A DNA stretch of 64,000 bases from Apostichopus japonicus (taxonomy: Eukaryota > Echinodermata > Holothuroidea > Aspidochirotida > Stichopodidae), in the NCBI RefSeq assembly GCF_037975245.1, contig NC_092575.1, positions 5,757,501-5,821,500 on the forward strand. Reading direction: 5' to 3'. Shown one piece after another: positions 26,279 to 38,700 of the stretch (the first letter of the stretch is position 1; the number at the start of each line of letters is the position of its first letter). Both the position numbers and the translations under genes were made by a program. Below the pieces are notes generated by a model. The model was given only the letters and a program-made list of their open reading frames with translations. It did no database searches and was not told the DNA's origin.

Positions 26279-26309
26279 TTTATTATTATTTTTATAAATT
26301 GTCTTTATT
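26279..26309 (-). terminator. candidate TRIM37 polyadenylation signals
   Basis: Two AATAAA hexamers on the minus strand at 26304-26309 and 26279-26284, about 380-410 nt past the TRIM37 stop codon. Other AT-rich stretches nearby could also serve, so this is only a candidate. Confidence 0.3.
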
Positions 26310-26688
26310 CCTCTCCCCCCATCCCCCCACCCCCCTCACCACCTTTCCCTCACTTGGTTCAATAATGCTATCATGTATATCAATATTTTGCTTCTTAGAT
26401 ATTTTAATATTTAGAAGTACTAAGTAAAGTGATATGGGTGGATCTCTCAAATTCCATACATCAAGGTGTTATTCCTACAGGGTGCTAGTTAAACACCAAT
26501 GACTACCCTTAACCCTGCCTGCATAACCTCATTCTAGAATTGAAAACATACTCTTGAATACCACCGACAGCTCCAATGAGAGGCTAAACTCATAACGACA
26601 ACCCTTTTTATGAGAGTAATTTCGGCATTTTCCTGTTTTCCTTGTTTAATGGACCTTCCAAGTAGGTAGATTTAAGTCACCCGAGTTC

Positions 26689-26780
26689 TCATTTATTCGA
26701 TGGTTTAGGGTCCCTCTTACTACCCTTAGGGCTCTTGGAATGTTCCTTCTTCGGTCCTGGTGGGCTGCTTCCTTTTTCTG
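26689..26780 (-). CDS. TRIM37: TRIM37 coding exon 23 (stop codon)
   Basis: Encodes [20 protein letters not shown] and [10 protein letters not shown], then TGA at 26689-26691. The acceptor is AACAGCAG, a NAGNAG site; use of the second AG moves the edge to 26777 and drops one Ala-coding codon. Confidence 0.83.
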
Positions 26781-29700
26781 CTGTTAAAAAAGGTTATACA
26801 CCATGGAAAAGTATTAGTTATACTCTTGTTTCTTTATTCATGTATTAGATGCAATAGCATATCATCACAAACTTTCTTCAAAAAAATTATATATCAAAAT
26901 GCACTTTCGTGAACATCCATTGAAACAATAGGCTATATACTCTATCTATTTCACTTATTGATCAATGTAAAGGATAATCATAAATAAGACCTAGATTTTC
27001 TCGAGGCCAAAGTTGACAATCGAAATTTCAATGTAACGGTGATTGTCCCTATCTATTCATATACATTCAAATCAAAAGGGTTTTGCATTTATTTCAACAC
27101 TTTTCATTACCAAAATAAAAAAAATCACATATGTTATTTTCTTTGTTTGAAAAAGTACCAGTTTAATTTAAAGTGTATATAAATATATATATATTGTTTT
27201 ATGGACTTAATGCATGAAAATCTCACCCAAAAGTTTATGTAAAGATAAAATATCTTACAAAGGAACATATATATATATGTTTATAGAAAGAGAACTCAAG
27301 AAATCATTGACATTGATCACTCATGACATCACTTCTCATAAAATAATCAAAAGCAACTGCAGGGAACATTTGGTTGATTCCTTTCCCTAGCATATCTCAA
27401 AGAGCCTGAAATGGTCACAGCAAAAATATCCTTTTGTGAGGGTAGCTGCTTTGGACAATAAATTTTGCACGTTCTTTGACAATCTTTAGCCATGATGCAT
27501 GTTTCATTTTCTGTCAATTCATAAGGAAACGTTGGGGGGTAGGGATGGGGGAGGTGTGGGGTGGGGTGAATCAACAGTATTTTTAAGGTCACAGTCTGTT
27601 ACATTACAATATACTGTGATGTGGTGACGCTCTTCCTACCTTCATCATCAGAGCTCCGATGGGAGGCAGCACTCTTGCGATAAAGAGAAGATGATGGCAT
27701 GTCATCTGAGCTGGGAACATCCTCATCAAAGGAACCTGGAAGAATCAGATCAGGAGCAGACATGTGTTAAACCATGGGTTCCAATTAATTTTCAAACCAC
27801 AGGGAGATTGCCGACAGCAAAGAGGATAGTGGTGGAGGAGTCATTAGCTGGGAACATCCTCATCAAAGGAGCCTAGCTAGTAAATCATCTTAGCTTAATA
27901 GCCAGAAAGTTGATGCATGTAAATAAGCAATCTTCAAAATGGAGTGTGTGGATGGGGTGAGTGGGATGGGGAGGGGGGGGGGAGGGTGGATATCTTCAGT
28001 GTGTTTGAGTGTGCAGAACTAGTGCTGCTACATAAAGATACTGTGTTTTTCATGTAACATTTGATTCATTAGTGATCAAACTGGAAGATATACTCACTGT
28101 CCAGTCGATCTGGTGTATCCTGAGATCTTCTTGATCCTCTGAAAGAGAATAACACATCAAAGTCATCGGAAATACGTTCAATGTTAGTCATGTGATGTAT
28201 CATGTGACCATAAGAGTTTTATGTGACAAAATATGAATAGCCAGCAAAGAGAAGGCAATAACAAGATGAACTCCTCAAAAACTATTATTTGCAAACACAA
28301 GGTTGGCAATTTATTTCCAGCTTTCTACATTTCTTGCGTGTGCTATTCGGCATCAAGTCACAGGGAATATGAGGCGGGGAGAGGGAGCTTGTCTTAAAGA
28401 AACATATTCCCCCCTCCCCTAAAGAACTAGCAATACAAATTATTTCATTTTCTACCACCCTTTCATCTCCTAGGATGGACATAGCTTGAACAGGTGTATG
28501 GACTTTGACTGGTTTCACCACTTAAGTCTCTAGACTTAAGTTATAAAAAACTAAAGGTTCCAGTCATTTTGTGAACATATAGAGTGTCTACGCAAACGTT
28601 ATGTACTCTTAGACTAGATCCTGGATTTGCTTCTGAAAATGCAAGGTTTGCAAGGTGAGGTACCTCAACCAATAGCAGACATACAAACCTGTATTCTGGA
28701 CTGAAGTTTGAAATGGACAAGGTCGCCAAGGTCATGTTGAGATCACTCTCCACGGATGTATCGAGGAACGATGACTCTTGTAAAGAGGACTGGGCAAGGC
28801 TCTCGTCTGGATCTGTTGCAAGAATATAAAAAAGTGAGATAAAAATATACAAAATACAGGGATGTGCCCAGGATTTCCTGAGTGCCGGGTATACTGATCG
28901 CCGTCCTGGGGGAGGGTCTAAGGGGGGAGGTGTCCCCCTCCCCTTTGAGAAATTTTTCGATTTTTGAAGGTGCTCAGATGCCAAATGCTGGCACTTGTGC
29001 AATCCTCCATAGAACAGAGGATTTAGTGCAGCAAACCATTAAAATTTAGACATATATATATATGTTCTGCTCCCCATAAATAATTTAGAGTATATTTGAA
29101 GTCAACACTGGGTAGGTGGGAATGGGAAGCAATCTCTCGTTACAAAAGTTTTTTGTCACTAACAAGATAGCAACGATAAACAAGACCTTGTACGAGGCAT
29201 AAAACATACTGACATTCAAATTCAGTAGGGGGAAGTGAAAGGCTTATGGATGAGGGAGGGAGGGGGGTGTGTTTGTGGAGGGCGTTGTGGTCAAGTGGTT
29301 AAGGCAGTGGACTTGTGATCTAAGGATTACAGGTTCGAGCCCTGGCCAGATCATTGCGTTGTGTCCTTGGGCAAGGCGCTTTATCTCCATTGCCTCTCTT
29401 CACCCAGGTGTATAAATGGGGACCTGCGAGGTAACTTGTAAATATAGTTGCGTGCGCCGGTTTGTGGCTGCACCCTATGGGAAGTCCCCCGGGGGACACG
29501 TGGTTGTGGTGCACTGTTGTGCCCCAGGAGAGATTGATTGAATTGTGCACACTTTGGTGTGTGGGTGTGACAAGTTACCAATGACCAGGGGTTAAGTTGT
29601 AAAGTCGTGTGAGGAGGCATTAGCCTCATACAAGACTGTAAAACCTCCAACTTTAACTTTAACTTTTGTCGTCGTTGATTAAAAATACCCGGTTATATCT

Positions 29701-32700
29701 TTCCAAGTATTACCATCCACTGCTGTATGTACTAGACCTAACTGAAAAGCTGATTCTCTCAATTCTAATAGCTTTAACAGACCTGTATCCCCGGCAGCCA
29801 CAGGATCTTCTTCCTCTGCGTTAGAGTTGTTGGTAGGTTTTTCTGAAGTCGTGACCGAGTTTCCGTCTTCCGAGGACAGCTGAAGGGATATACTTGGTAC
29901 CACCGGTCTATGCTTTGTCTTCCAAGGTAATGGGAATGCTGTTAATTAAAATAAATATTGAAAATATTATATTTCTATATCTTGACTTGAGGATATTCTC
30001 GCTCAGTGAACCAAGGCACTTAGTGTCGTAATATTTACACCTCTTTCTGCTATCCTACCCAAGCAACAATGAGAGTGTGATAAGGCTTCAAGAAGCATAC
30101 ACCACCATCAAACAAGACCAAAAGCAGAATACTTTCTGTAAACCAATAATCCAGGTCTTGCTAAATATGTGCAAAAAAATTGCACTTATTAAAAGAAAGA
30201 AAAAAAATGTTAAAGTACTGTTAGACTGTTAAGTTTTGCTGAGTCTTGAAAACAAACACTGCATTCTGCTCTTAACAAAATGACTTTAAACAAGTCTAAA
30301 CCAAAATCTGGTCATCAAACACTAAAGGATTTCATGAACTCTATATTCTATGTGAAGAGCATTACAGAACTCTATATTCTATGTGTAGAGCATTACATGC
30401 ATAATCACAACCTAGGTATCATGTAATAAAAGATATATAATTCCTGTGAATCAATATCTTTCTGAGAACTTTAAATTGTACTTCCTTTTAATGGAAATAA
30501 AACATGGTGGCAGAGATTTCGATCAAATGTTTTGTGAATTCTGAGATGAGAAGTTGGGATTGTATGAAGTTGCCATTATTTTGATACACAGTGAATCATT
30601 GCACAAGAATGGAACAAAACAAAAAAATGTTTAAAAAGGGTACAGTTTTGCAATTCCAACATTAAACTAGTTAAACAATGCTGCAGAATTTCAATGCTAT
30701 TGTAAGTTGTTTACTCTGTGTTATCAAAAATATACTTTTGTAACTAGCCCACCAACAGATGAACAGACAAGCCTCCAACTGAAAGTGGGGAAATGACAAA
30801 ACTAAAGCAAAACAAACTTAGAAATCTTGACACTTACACAAGGGCTCGATTTAACCGAAGGTTCCCTACTACTTGCCTGATAAATCATGTGTAACCGAGG
30901 CAATGAATATTGTGCCCCTATAATCAAAAATTCCCTACGTGTCCTCCTAACTATATGGATCAAGGTTCCAAAATTGAAAAAAAACTGCAACAATGTCAGG
31001 GCCAAAAGACAGCAACAGGAAATGCCAAGATCTAGATGTACCATTCTACACAGGATCTTGTGATTCTTGTTGATCCTGTTTTCTGTCATATCTGAACATT
31101 ATTGTTCTCTCCCAGAAAAAGATGATATCATTTTGGTGCCATTTACAAATTTTTGAAAATTGCCTTGGTGCCCTTATAAAAGCTGAAAACTTGTTTGTGG
31201 TGTTCTGATATTCATTGAGAATCCCAAGCAAGTTCTAACTTGCCCCCACCCCCCCCCAAAGTAGCCTTGCCCGCTCTCGATCCTTTAATCCAAACCCCGA
31301 GTAGGTATGAAGCTTACGTAGATTGCTATCGGCGGTGCCGACCGCTCCACTGGAAGAAGATGGCGATGACGATGCCGCAGCAGCGGTCTGTGAGACGCAG
31401 TCACCGGAGGCACTGCCCCCGTGATCGGACATGTGGACGGACAATCTCTTGAGTACTGACTCCGTCTGGCTCAACGACTTGCTCCCTCGACTCTCTCTGT
31501 CTCTCTCTTTGTCTCGCTTCTCCTTCTTGGATCCACCTTGACGGCAATCAAAATAATTTTTTTTAAATTATATGGTTTTTTAAAATAAATATTCATACAA
31601 ATTAATTTTGGGACGTTAATGAATGAAATCCTGTTCTGCACAATAATTTTCCAGTCCTTTTTATGACTTATCTAAGCATGTATGTAATGGCCAACCACTC
31701 TTGACACCTCTTACATGCATCTTGAGTCATCTCGAAAGAAAATGCGGTGTGATAGTAGTTTTGTATTTTCTACAAAGGAGCTCAGAAGGTGCGACAGCAT
31801 TCCTTCAAGCTGGTTAATAAATTTCTGATCTCTTTCTTTTCTTCTATTTAGCTGTTCAGCGTTCTTACCAAACCCCCCCCCCCCTGCCCCCGGAACTATC
31901 GCCCCTGGAACTATCAGCCCCTTCCCATCCTCTTCTCGATCACTCTAAAGGTAGCCTACCTCTTATTTTACTCGATGGTGGTGTAGGGAAGCAGGGCAAC
32001 AGATAATATTGTATTCCTTCCTATTTGTGGAGCAATTATTTGTTCTTACCACATCTCTCCTCCATCCACAACTACAACCTAGCCCCCTTATGCCTCTTCC
32101 TTTCTATCACTTAAAAGGTCTTTCTCTTCCACTTCTAAGAGAATGTGGTCTAGTGACACAGTAAAAAGATCAGATTGCATTCCTTTCTTCTGTTCAACAA
32201 TCCTTACATCTTACCACTTCCCCTTCCCCATCCACAACTGCCATCCGCCCCCCCCTTTTCATCTTATCACTTGACATGTCTTTTACCTCTACTTTGAATT
32301 GAGGATGGTCTAGGGAAGCAGCTCAAGACATCATAATGCATTCCTTTCTTCTTTTCAACAATCCTTGACTCTTACCACTGCCCATTCCCCATCCACAACT
32401 GCCCTTCCCCCTCCCCTCCCCCTTTCCTACAACCTTCTATTGTATCACTTGAAATGTCTTTTACCTCTACTTTTTATTCAGGGTGGTCTAGGGAAGCAGG
32501 TTAAGACATCACAATTCCATTCCTTTCTTCTGTTCAACAATCCTTACCTCTTACCACTCCCCATCCACAACTGCCGTACCCTATCCCCTCCCCCTCCCAT
32601 ACCCCCTTCCATCATATAAATTGACATGTCTTTTACCTCTACTTTTACCAGGGGGTGGTCTGGGGAAGCAGCTCAAGACGTCAGATGCCATTCCCTTATC

Positions 32701-35700
32701 CTGGAGATCCAACAGTTGCAGTAACATGACCTCCTCCTCCTTCAGTCCGTGGTGTCCAGCGGTCCCTGAACCGGAGGAGGATGGGTCCCGACTAGGAGAG
32801 GGGGACATGTCATCCGACGGTCCCAGATGGCTCATATCTCCTGAATGTCGGTAACAGACCTCTGATTTCCTATTTGTATCTCCACTGCTCTATGATGCCC
32901 CTTGTTCTATGTTATTTTCGAGGGACCTAACGGGAAAAAAGAAACTTCTGATCCAGAAACTGGTCGTTTCAAATGTCACCAATGCAAAGGAACAAGTGTT
33001 ACAATTATTGCGATTTCTTCACATCCACTTCATAAATATCACAATTTTCATTAAATTCCCTGTCCCATCAAGACTACAAGGACTCAGAAAAACATAGCTA
33101 TTACCTTTCTTAACTGAGAATGTCCATGTTGACACCTCCTTAAAGATCGGACTGATTAGTGGGATTGTTATGCAGAGCTTCAAACGATTTATCTCCTTCA
33201 CAAGGAGATGTAAGTACATTACAGCTTAAAACTTTGATTAGGAGAAAGGACCACCGAAAGTAAACAAAATTTATACTTAACCAATTACCTGAATATGTAA
33301 TAGCACCACAATTTGCTTTAATATGAAACATGCTTGTGCCCATATGGCACTTAACTTGATTCCCCTCCAGTTGGGACAAGTTTTTTCTACACTATACTAT
33401 ACCGTTTCAAAGCAATTGTTTGGACAGTATGGGTGAGTATCAATATCACGATTCTATCAGATAAAGGTTAGGAACTCTTTGTACTGTTAGTAATAGTGCT
33501 TTGAAAAACCATACAGGAGGACAGTTCAGAGTGGAAATAGCATTAGGAAATTGTCCCAAATGACTGTGATTCCAAACTGTGACATGAATATGCATAGTTT
33601 CAATCAGGCTTTGTAGTACCAGCAAGAAAGCGTGAGCAGGAGTACAGGAAGAATTCCCTTTGTTATGAGTACGAATATGAGTACAAGGCTGTAAGCATGA
33701 GAGTACTCAAGACATCGCACTAATATCGACACTTGGCTCCAAAATGCCTAGACTACGAGTAAAAATCCATCGGGGGAGGCATGAGTACAGGCAAGGTGCG
33801 AGTACCAATTCCCAGGGTGAAAACTGACCACTTCTCGCTACAAGTCTCGTTTGAATATTGAAATGGATTACTTCCCGAATGTTTTTACTGCTATTTTTTA
33901 TGGAAGAAAATTTAAAAATTAAAAAAATTAAAAAAAAATTTATGGAGACGTTTTCAAGCATGTTTTAGGACTCACATGGATTCTTCGTCGATGTCATTCT
34001 CTCCACTGATGGGGACCTCCTCCAAGTGTCCTCCTTTTTGTCCTCCATCTTCATCTTCTGAGCATGAGGAGGAGGAGGAAGAGGAAGAGCTGGAGGAGTC
34101 CTCACTCTGAAAGATTTAATCCCATCAGCAAATGAATTCGTGATGATGAAAACAATTACTAGACTAGTTAAAGGTCGTCGGTATCAGCCCTAAGATATCC
34201 TAGACAAATTGGTCTTCTATGTGAAACACGAAATCTTACAATGTCACGTAGTAGGACCATAAGTTAAATGGAATAACCCTATTTTTACAGTGATTTTTTA
34301 ATTACATAAAACAATTATACCAGCAAGATTTCATTCACAACCTCTTTCAGTTGATCAAACTCACACAAGAGAAGTGTTTTCAAACAAAATTTTCTTATGT
34401 TTGACCAAAATAATAAGCAGAAAACCTTTTAAAAAAAATTTATAAACATCTTCTGAAGTTCTATAAAGCTGATTTGGTAGAGCACATATCTTGTTTTCCT
34501 GAAGTCACTGATCCAAATAATATTCAAGCCCCTATTTCTTTACCCTTCTGCAAATTTGATTTTTAAAAGTGACAGAAAAATATATTTTACATCAAAAAGT
34601 CAATATTTCAAAAAATGCCACTTACCTCTTCTTGTCTAGTACTTTTAGCGAAAGAGTCAGATCCTGTCACCATGGCGATAGAGGCATGAACAATTTTGGC
34701 TCTTGCATTTTCTTGGTCCTGAGACTGTTGTCCATCTCTGTCTACATCTAAAATTTACATCAAAAACAAAAAATCATACTTTAAGTCAGTTGTTAAACTG
34801 AATTCAAATCATAGAATTACTACATCAATCAGACAACATTCTGGAAGATTTTAAACTTCTTAACTAAACATCTTTAAAGATACAACAGTCCCTTTAAGGC
34901 TTTGTTACATGAACCTAAAAATTTGACAGTGCTAAAAGGTACTCTTATAAAGGAAAGCAACAAATTTCATTTCCGATTTTTCAAGATTACAATCTCCACA
35001 GGATACTAGTGATTTGTGAGATGTCTTCCGGGCTGAAAATAGGAAGAAGAAAGTCTCATGGAAACACCAGCTTTTCTTTTTGTTTTGATTCTCACTTTGA
35101 TTTGTTGACATACCTGATGATGACCCAGGAGGGAGTTGGTTACGAGACAGTTCAATGGTTAATCTCTGAAAAATGGAGCAAAGAAAAATTCCTTTGAGAA
35201 AAACGTTGAGAATGGCACTTGAAACTCTTGACTGTCGACTTCAATATGCAAATGAGGTAGATAAGAAAACAAATATTCACATGTCTTAACTGCAGACTAC
35301 CATCACAAGATCTTTGTGCTGAATGGTAAGTCACATTGCAATCAGTAGAGCTCTATTAAGACTAAAAATTTTTTTTTTTTTTTAAAGAAGTTAAATCATA
35401 TTAGAATACTAAACATGTCAAAAATGTTAAAGCTATGACTACTTTTTCATATTTTACACTTTTTTCTCCTGAGGGGGAAGAAAAGGAGTAAGTACTTCAA
35501 GTGGTATTTCTAAAATCATCAACAAGTTTGTTAGTAACCCATAAACAGATTCTATTATTCTTCCATCTGGGAAATGCATGACTAAAAACTAAATGTTTCC
35601 ACTATATAGCAGTCTTGGAACCCCAAGATACATTATTAGCAACCTATCCTAGAATTAAGTCAGTTTTGATTCTTACCTCTTCAAGATCAGTATTTAGACT

Positions 35701-38700
35701 AATATATTGCCTCTGAGTAGTCTCCAACTGATTGATGTACCACAGCTGATCAGATCTTAAACTCTCCTCCCCTTTAAGATACATTAAAAGCAACCTATCC
35801 TAGAATTAAGTCAGTTTTGATTCTTACCTCTTTAAGATCAGTATTCAGACTAATATATTGCCTCTGAGTAGTCTCCAACTGATTGATGTACCACAGTTGA
35901 TCCCGGCATTTCTGATAGAAAGTTGGTGGACGAACCTGAAATATGGAAGATGACGATAAACATACACTTAATATTTGCCGAGCTGCGTGATACGAGTAAC
36001 AGTCAATCCATAGCTCTGGCGCAGACGATGGCTCATGTCAGGGGTGGGGTGAGGGTGAGAATGGGCTTGGAGGTGATACAGACGGCGGTAGAATGTATAA
36101 GTATTGAAATTTTTGCCAACTTACTCCGAGCCTAAACTTATCCCATGTTTTTATTAAGATCTCAAACCTATCATTTGCTTTTTTTAAGATAAAGATTGAC
36201 TACTTCTGCAGAGTTCCTGCCCAGTATACCAAGGATATTCTCTATTTAGGGGGCAATTTATACTGGGTTGGGGAGACCCGTTCACTACATCCACCCCACC
36301 GCCATCCCCAAACCCCCTTTGCCTAAGTACATAGCCCATCAAACATGTGGCTTAGTCTATATACATCCACATGAACAGACACAATGCAAAATAACGTTTG
36401 CCAGATGTTCTAATCTGATTCATCTCTCACAAAACAGAAATCTCAAGAATGAATCGATACATTTCGTGACCTCCATGGTTACGGATCACATCCTCTGTTT
36501 TTCAACCTGAAAGTATTATCCAATGTTTTACTATGTATACATGTCAAACAAACACAAGCTGCATTAATCCTCCTAAAAATTGATTATTCTACCAGTAGTA
36601 GACAGTTGACCCACAGGTTAGGAACCTGTGCCCTACTAAAAATTCTTTTCTAAACATTCTGCAGTCTGAAACATCTCACCCACCCCCCACCCCTCCACCA
36701 CCCATCTCCATTCTTACCCAAGATATACTCTTTTCTATTAGTATAACTTCTTTTGATATGCCCAAAAAATTGAGTAACCCTCCTCCAAGAAAATTTAAAC
36801 CAACAAAATCTTGTCTAAACATCTGCAGTCTGAAACATCTCAACCCCCCCCCCTCCCCACCTTCTCTACATTCTTACCCAAGATAAACTCTTTTCTATTA
36901 GTATAACATCTGTTGATATGCCAACCAATTGGAGTAATCTCGTCCAAGAAATTTTAAACCAACAAAATCTTGTCTAAACATCTGCTGTCTAAAGCATCTC
37001 AAACCCCCCCCCCCCTTCCCTCTTTCCCTTCTTACCCAAGATATACTCTTTCAAGTAGTATACCTTCTGTTGATATGAACAACAATTTGTGTAATCCCTC
37101 CAAGGAAGTGCTAAACCGACAAAATTTCACCACCTCTTTCATCCTTCTTTTCGGAAATTTGATCTCCTTAACTCACTTGGAATTGTAAAATGAGGACGTC
37201 GTCTTTCAGGTACCCTTCACTCGCCAGGAAATCCAGTCGGAAGAAACGGTTATAGCCCCAACACTCGCCGACTTCAAAGTCGGAGGCAAACTCTCGGACG
37301 ATATTGCGGCTGTTATCCAGTGATCCTTGGTGGATCATCTCCACTCTGTACTCGTACCTGCGGATGGAGCAAATCATGATCATCCATTGAACACAACAGA
37401 AATAATACATTGTTATATAAATAATATATATAAAATATAATAAATATATAAATATAAATCATAAGTATGTGTTTGGTTAAACCTAAACAGAATGTCTGCT
37501 CTATTCAAGGATATTATGAAAATTGGACTGCTTTTGATGAAAAAAAAGAAGAAAAATGGAGATATGAATGCCTTGTTAGAAGACAATAGAAATATTATTG
37601 TTTCTTTAACGTACAATTTTACACCACATGAAACATAAAATCACAGTGTAATAATACTACAATAATATGAACTTCCGTGCTTTATTACAAAACAAGGGGG
37701 AAATGAGCACTTTATTATAGGACAATTTTTATTTTATTTTGTTTTTTAATCAAAACACATTGGGATTAAGGTAATCCGAGAGAATTATGTAAAGACAATA
37801 GAGATATCATTGCTTCATTTAGGACTGCTAGACGGTATCGCAGCACATTCGCATGGTGCCATCAACAGTTTCAGTCTGTACTCTTGGTTATGTCGAAACA
37901 TATGATATGATATAAGAGTACTCACTCACTCATCAGTCGTTTGATCAAATTGATCAATTCTTAATGAGAAATACTAACGAGTACCTTCCTTTATTGAAAT
38001 CTAGGGACACTCACCGGTGGGGTCAGTACAGGGAACCCATCTGAACTGATTACCATCACAGGGCTACTTACTTTATGTTTGAAATATTGTATATTGTTTG
38101 AATTTGTGAAAAGTAAATCAGAAGAAAGAAAGCTGACCAATACATTATAAATGAATTTTGAGTGAGCTATGACATTAGTGGCTAGAATGGTATTTGCGGC
38201 AGCGACAACAGGACTCTAAGACACATGTGCTGCAAACTGAGCTTTACCCCCGTTAGTTGGCAAAGACCACTTTGAACCTATGTTTCAGAAACATCAAATT
38301 TTGGGTTGATTTTTTTTATGCAAGGCAGGTTAGATTCACGCAAGTAGAATGAAACTTACTTTGATGTCTCTGGAAAACCGGAAGTTAATTCCAGAAATAC
38401 TGAAAGGTAATTTCCTCTCACTACACCATTACCGTCCTGAAAGAATATTAAAAAGAGGGTCGACATAATAAAATGGCTATGAAATAGATTACTCAAATAT
38501 AAAAACCTGTGCCAATGAAAATATGGTTATGGTGCAGATCTTTCATGAGAGCAGAAATAATGTGCATACTCTTTTGAAGAGTGTGATTAGAAAGAAAGCG
38601 ATGTAATATGGTAATTTGAATGAATCAAATGAGCAGAGAGATATGGTTATCTGAATGAATCTAACGAGACATGGAATATGGTTATTTGAAAGGCTCTAAT

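Larger units (their letters stand above)
20463..26688. other. intergenic region between HIP1R start and TRIM37 end
   Basis: 6.2 kb between two minus-strand genes. Contains a purine-rich stretch (20760-21300), poly-C runs (21490, 22620, 22870, 23560), and a dispersed repeat around 23640-23930 with similarity to PPP4C intron 3 near 55250-55400 (both have CATCTGGCAACA.CAG.AGAG and a CTTTTT..TTATAA block). The HIP1R promoter should lie just above 20462, but no TATA box or clear initiator is seen. Confidence 0.5.

Noticed and set aside
29282-29352. tRNA gene on the plus strand
   Set aside because: Good internal promoter boxes but no closing acceptor stem; continues into a SINE body.
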